A DNA stretch of 51,447 nucleotides from the NCBI RefSeq assembly GCF_003362755.1, contig NZ_QKRA01000016.1, positions 1-51,447 of the forward strand. Reading direction: 5' to 3'. This DNA comes from Marinomonas piezotolerans. GTDB taxonomy: Bacteria > Pseudomonadota > Gammaproteobacteria > Pseudomonadales > Marinomonadaceae. Both the position numbers and the translations under genes were made by a program. Below are positions 50,148 through 51,447 of the stretch, one piece after another; position 1 is the first letter of the stretch; the number at the start of each line of letters is the position of its first letter. The notes beneath the pieces were generated by a model. It had not been told where the DNA came from and made no database searches. It saw only the letters and a list, made by a program, of their open reading frames with translations.

Positions 50148-51320
50148 TTATTTAAAGCGTACAACCAACTCGTGCATATCAGATGACACGCGTTGTAACT
50201 CCTCCATACTGTTCTTAGCGGCGTCGGCTTCCGACTTAGTACCGGACGCTAGATCTGAAATTCGCACCAATTGACGGTTGATATCCTCAGAAACATGGGA
50301 CTGCTCTTCGACAGCTGCCGCCATCTGCACAGCCATATCAGAAATGGTCGTAACAGAGCTAACGATTGCCTGCAGTGCCTGTTGCGCTGACGACATTTGA
50401 CTTAAACCGTTGGTCGCACTTTCACGGCCATTTGCAGCTACTTTTACTGCGCCTTGCGCTCCACTACGTAAACGCTCAATAATCTGATGTATCTCTTGAG
50501 TTGAGCCTTGAGTTCGCTGAGCCAGTTTACGTACTTCATCAGCAACCACTGCAAACCCCCGACCATGCTCACCTGCCCGGGCCGCCTCAATTGCTGCATT
50601 CAATGCGAGAAGGTTAGTTTGCTCCGCAATCTGGTCAATCATTAAAGCCACTTCGGCAATCCCTTCTGACTGTTTTGACAAATCTTCCACCGAATCACTG
50701 ATCTGCCCAACTAAGTCTGCTAGAGATTGAATCGACTCGAGCGTCTGGCGTAACGTTTCATCACCGCTTTCAGCGAGTGATTTTGATTCTTTAGCACCAT
50801 CGGCTGTCAACTGGACATGCTGAGAAACCTCAGACACAGTCGCCGTCATCTGTTGCATTGCCGTCGCAACTTCTTGAGTTTCATGCTGCTGTTGATCAAT
50901 CTTTTTCGTTGCACTCTGAGTCTGTACAAGCCCTTGCTTAGAGCGCTTAGACACTTCATTCGACTCTTCTTCAATGCGAGTTAAAACAGTATCTAAATGG
51001 GTATACTGACTTTTTGCAGCCACTTCTAACAACCCTATTTGTTTAGGTTGATCTGAATAGGTTTTAGCAGCCAGCGGGTGAGTAAAAGAACCACTCAACG
51101 CTCTCGAAACAACCCGATGCGTACGCGCTAATTCTTTTGCAAAGTAGCCTGCCAGTACTGTCATTCCGACAAGAGGCGGCAACCAGGCATATTGAAGATC
51201 TACAATTGCCACAGCAACCGTGGCTAAGATTGTCGTTGCCGCCGCCGTCCAAGCAAACATATGCGACGGCAACGCTAACCCTTTTTTGCCATCACGCAAT
51301 TTCTTATATAGTGCTTCTGC
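50148..51320 (-). CDS. Methyl-accepting chemotaxis protein, 5' end removed by transposon
   Basis: The remaining part encodes two membrane helices ([18 protein letters not shown] and [17 protein letters not shown]) with almost no periplasmic loop, a linker, and a complete MCP signalling domain with the hairpin tip [22 protein letters not shown]. This is the layout of Aer-like receptors, which have a cytoplasmic PAS domain ahead of the helices. The frame stays open beyond the apparent TTG start at 51299, which has no ribosome site. It reads [18 protein letters not shown] from exactly the transposon junction at 51320, and stops 12 bp inside the element. I conclude that the N-terminal sensor was cut off by insertion. 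The remnant is unlikely to be a working receptor. Confidence 0.85.
   Translation of the reverse strand, partial: AEALYKKLRDGKKGLALPSHMFAWTAAATTILATVAVAIVDLQYAWLPPLVGMTVLAGYFAKELARTHRVVSRALSGSFTHPLAAKTYSDQPKQIGLLEVAAKSQYTHLDTVLTRIEEESNEVSKRSKQGLVQTQSATKKIDQQQHETQEVATAMQQMTATVSEVSQHVQLTADGAKESKSLAESGDETLRQTLESIQSLADLVGQISDSVEDLSKQSEGIAEVALMIDQIAEQTNLLALNAAIEAARAGEHGRGFAVVADEVRKLAQRTQGSTQEIHQIIERLRSGAQGAVKVAANGRESATNGLSQMSSAQQALQAIVSSVTTISDMAVQMAAAVEEQSHVSEDINRQLVRISDLASGTKSEADAAKNSMEELQRVSSDMHELVVRFK
51316..51320. repeat. Candidate 5-bp target site duplication, TCTGC
   Basis: Tn7-type transposons duplicate 5 bp of target. The five bases next to the proposed terminus are TCTGC. The matching copy at the other end of the element is outside the window, so this is a prediction. 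Confidence 0.4.
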
Positions 51321-51328
51321 TGTGCGGT

Positions 51329-51388
51329 GACATTATAGTTTGATAAAAGACATTATAGTTTGATGTTTTACAATAATGTTTGATGTTT
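51329..51388 (+). repeat. Three tandem 20-bp repeats, candidate TnsB-binding sites
   Basis: Units begin at 51329, 51349 and 51369. The first two share GACATTATAGTTTGAT exactly; the third, TACAATAATGTTTGAT, differs at 4 of 16 positions. The 20-bp abutting spacing and the GACA..ATAGTT core resemble the overlapping TnsB sites of Tn7R. No spacers are present, so it is not a CRISPR. Confidence 0.75.
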
Positions 51389-51390
51389 TT

Positions 51391-51428
51391 TAGCCTCCTG
51401 CTATGCTCAGAAAGTAAGCAGGAGGCTA
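51391..51428 (+). promoter_or_regulatory. Hairpin holding the ribosome site of the first transposon gene
   Basis: TAGCCTCCTGC (51391-51401) and GCAGGAGGCTA (51418-51428) form a perfect 11-bp stem with a 16-nt loop. The strong ribosome site AGGAGG (51420-51425) lies inside the right arm, so long transcripts entering from outside would hide it. Tn7R has a hairpin at the equivalent place. Confidence 0.7.
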
Positions 51429-51431
51429 GAT

Positions 51432-51447
51432 ATGTTAGATGCAGATA
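51432..51447 (+). CDS. First gene of the Tn7-like element, start only (possibly tnsA)
   Basis: Only five codons and one base are present (ATG TTA GAT GCA GAT A, MLDAD). A perfect AGGAGG stands 6 nt upstream. In Tn7 the gene nearest the right end and reading inward is tnsA, the endonuclease subunit, so by position this may be tnsA or a fused tnsA-tnsB-like gene. The sequence here is too short to identify it. Confidence 0.5.

Larger units (their letters stand above)
51321..51447 (+). mobile_element. Tn7-like transposon, right-end fragment
   Basis: The proposed terminus TGTGCGGTGACATTATAG matches 13 of 18 bases with the Tn7 right end TGTGGGCGGACAATAAAG (recalled from memory). Next come three abutting 20-bp repeats like TnsB sites, a hairpin, and a start codon 111 bp from the terminus. 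This is the order found in Tn7R ahead of tnsA. The outer sequence is a chemoreceptor coding region that breaks off exactly here. The element extends past the window end, so its transposition proteins, target-selection type and cargo are unknown. Confidence 0.75.

Noticed and set aside
51329..51388. Tandem repeats as a CRISPR array
   Set aside because: Units abut with no spacers and the third is diverged; better explained as transposase sites at a transposon end.

Overview
The window looks like a chromosomal segment of a marine gammaproteobacterium of the Oceanospirillales, most like Marinomonas. That placement rests on the gene neighbourhoods (lptM-lysA-dapF-DUF484-yigB, hemCDXY next to argH, ftsB-ispD-ispF-truD-surE-pcm-DUF368-nlpD-rpoS), the protein sequences and the moderate, slightly AT-rich composition. 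It is inference, since no search was run. Nearly all of the window is ordinary housekeeping sequence, with two informative edges.

Left edge (1-235, minus strand): an rRNA operon promoter of the E. coli rrn P1 type and its boxA-containing leader run leftwards out of the window, so a 16S gene should start just beyond base 1. Next come pssA, hemL, hemJ and a ClC-family protein (minus), then a divergent Lrp/AsnC regulator and YjeH-type methionine/branched-chain amino acid exporter, followed by luxS. A LysE exporter and a periplasmic protein of unknown function lead to ilvIH, the acetolactate synthase operon (minus).

11-22 kb: a small unknown gene, queG (queuosine), a GGDEF diguanylate cyclase, tesB, the molybdenum-cofactor run moaA-moaB-moeA, a HepT-like protein lacking its catalytic His, serB, and an AhpA-like membrane protein with a degenerate cyclase domain. 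21-31 kb is one long minus-strand series: pyrG, eno, ftsB, ispD, ispF, truD, surE, pcm, DUF368 (probable undecaprenyl-phosphate translocase), nlpD and rpoS, with many 1-8 bp overlaps. It covers CTP, glycolysis, division, isoprenoids, tRNA modification, protein repair, envelope recycling and stress control.

31-44 kb: a VanB-type ferredoxin reductase, DUF6482, a uridine-kinase-like protein, FadL, a small lipoprotein, tilS, tyrS, an M23 endopeptidase, trxA, and the lysine/diaminopimelate operon lptM-lysA-dapF-DUF484-yigB. The usual xerC is absent from that operon. 43-50 kb: an unknown Pro-rich membrane-anchored protein, argH, and the haem operon hemC-hemD-hemX-hemY.

Right edge (from 51321): the most interesting sequence. 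The end of a Tn7-like transposon is recognisable from a terminus resembling Tn7R, three abutting 20-bp repeats like TnsB sites, a hairpin, and the start codon of a first element gene. It has inserted inside a chemoreceptor gene. The receptor's reading frame runs exactly to the junction, so its N-terminal sensory part has been cut off. The transposon body and any cargo lie outside the window.
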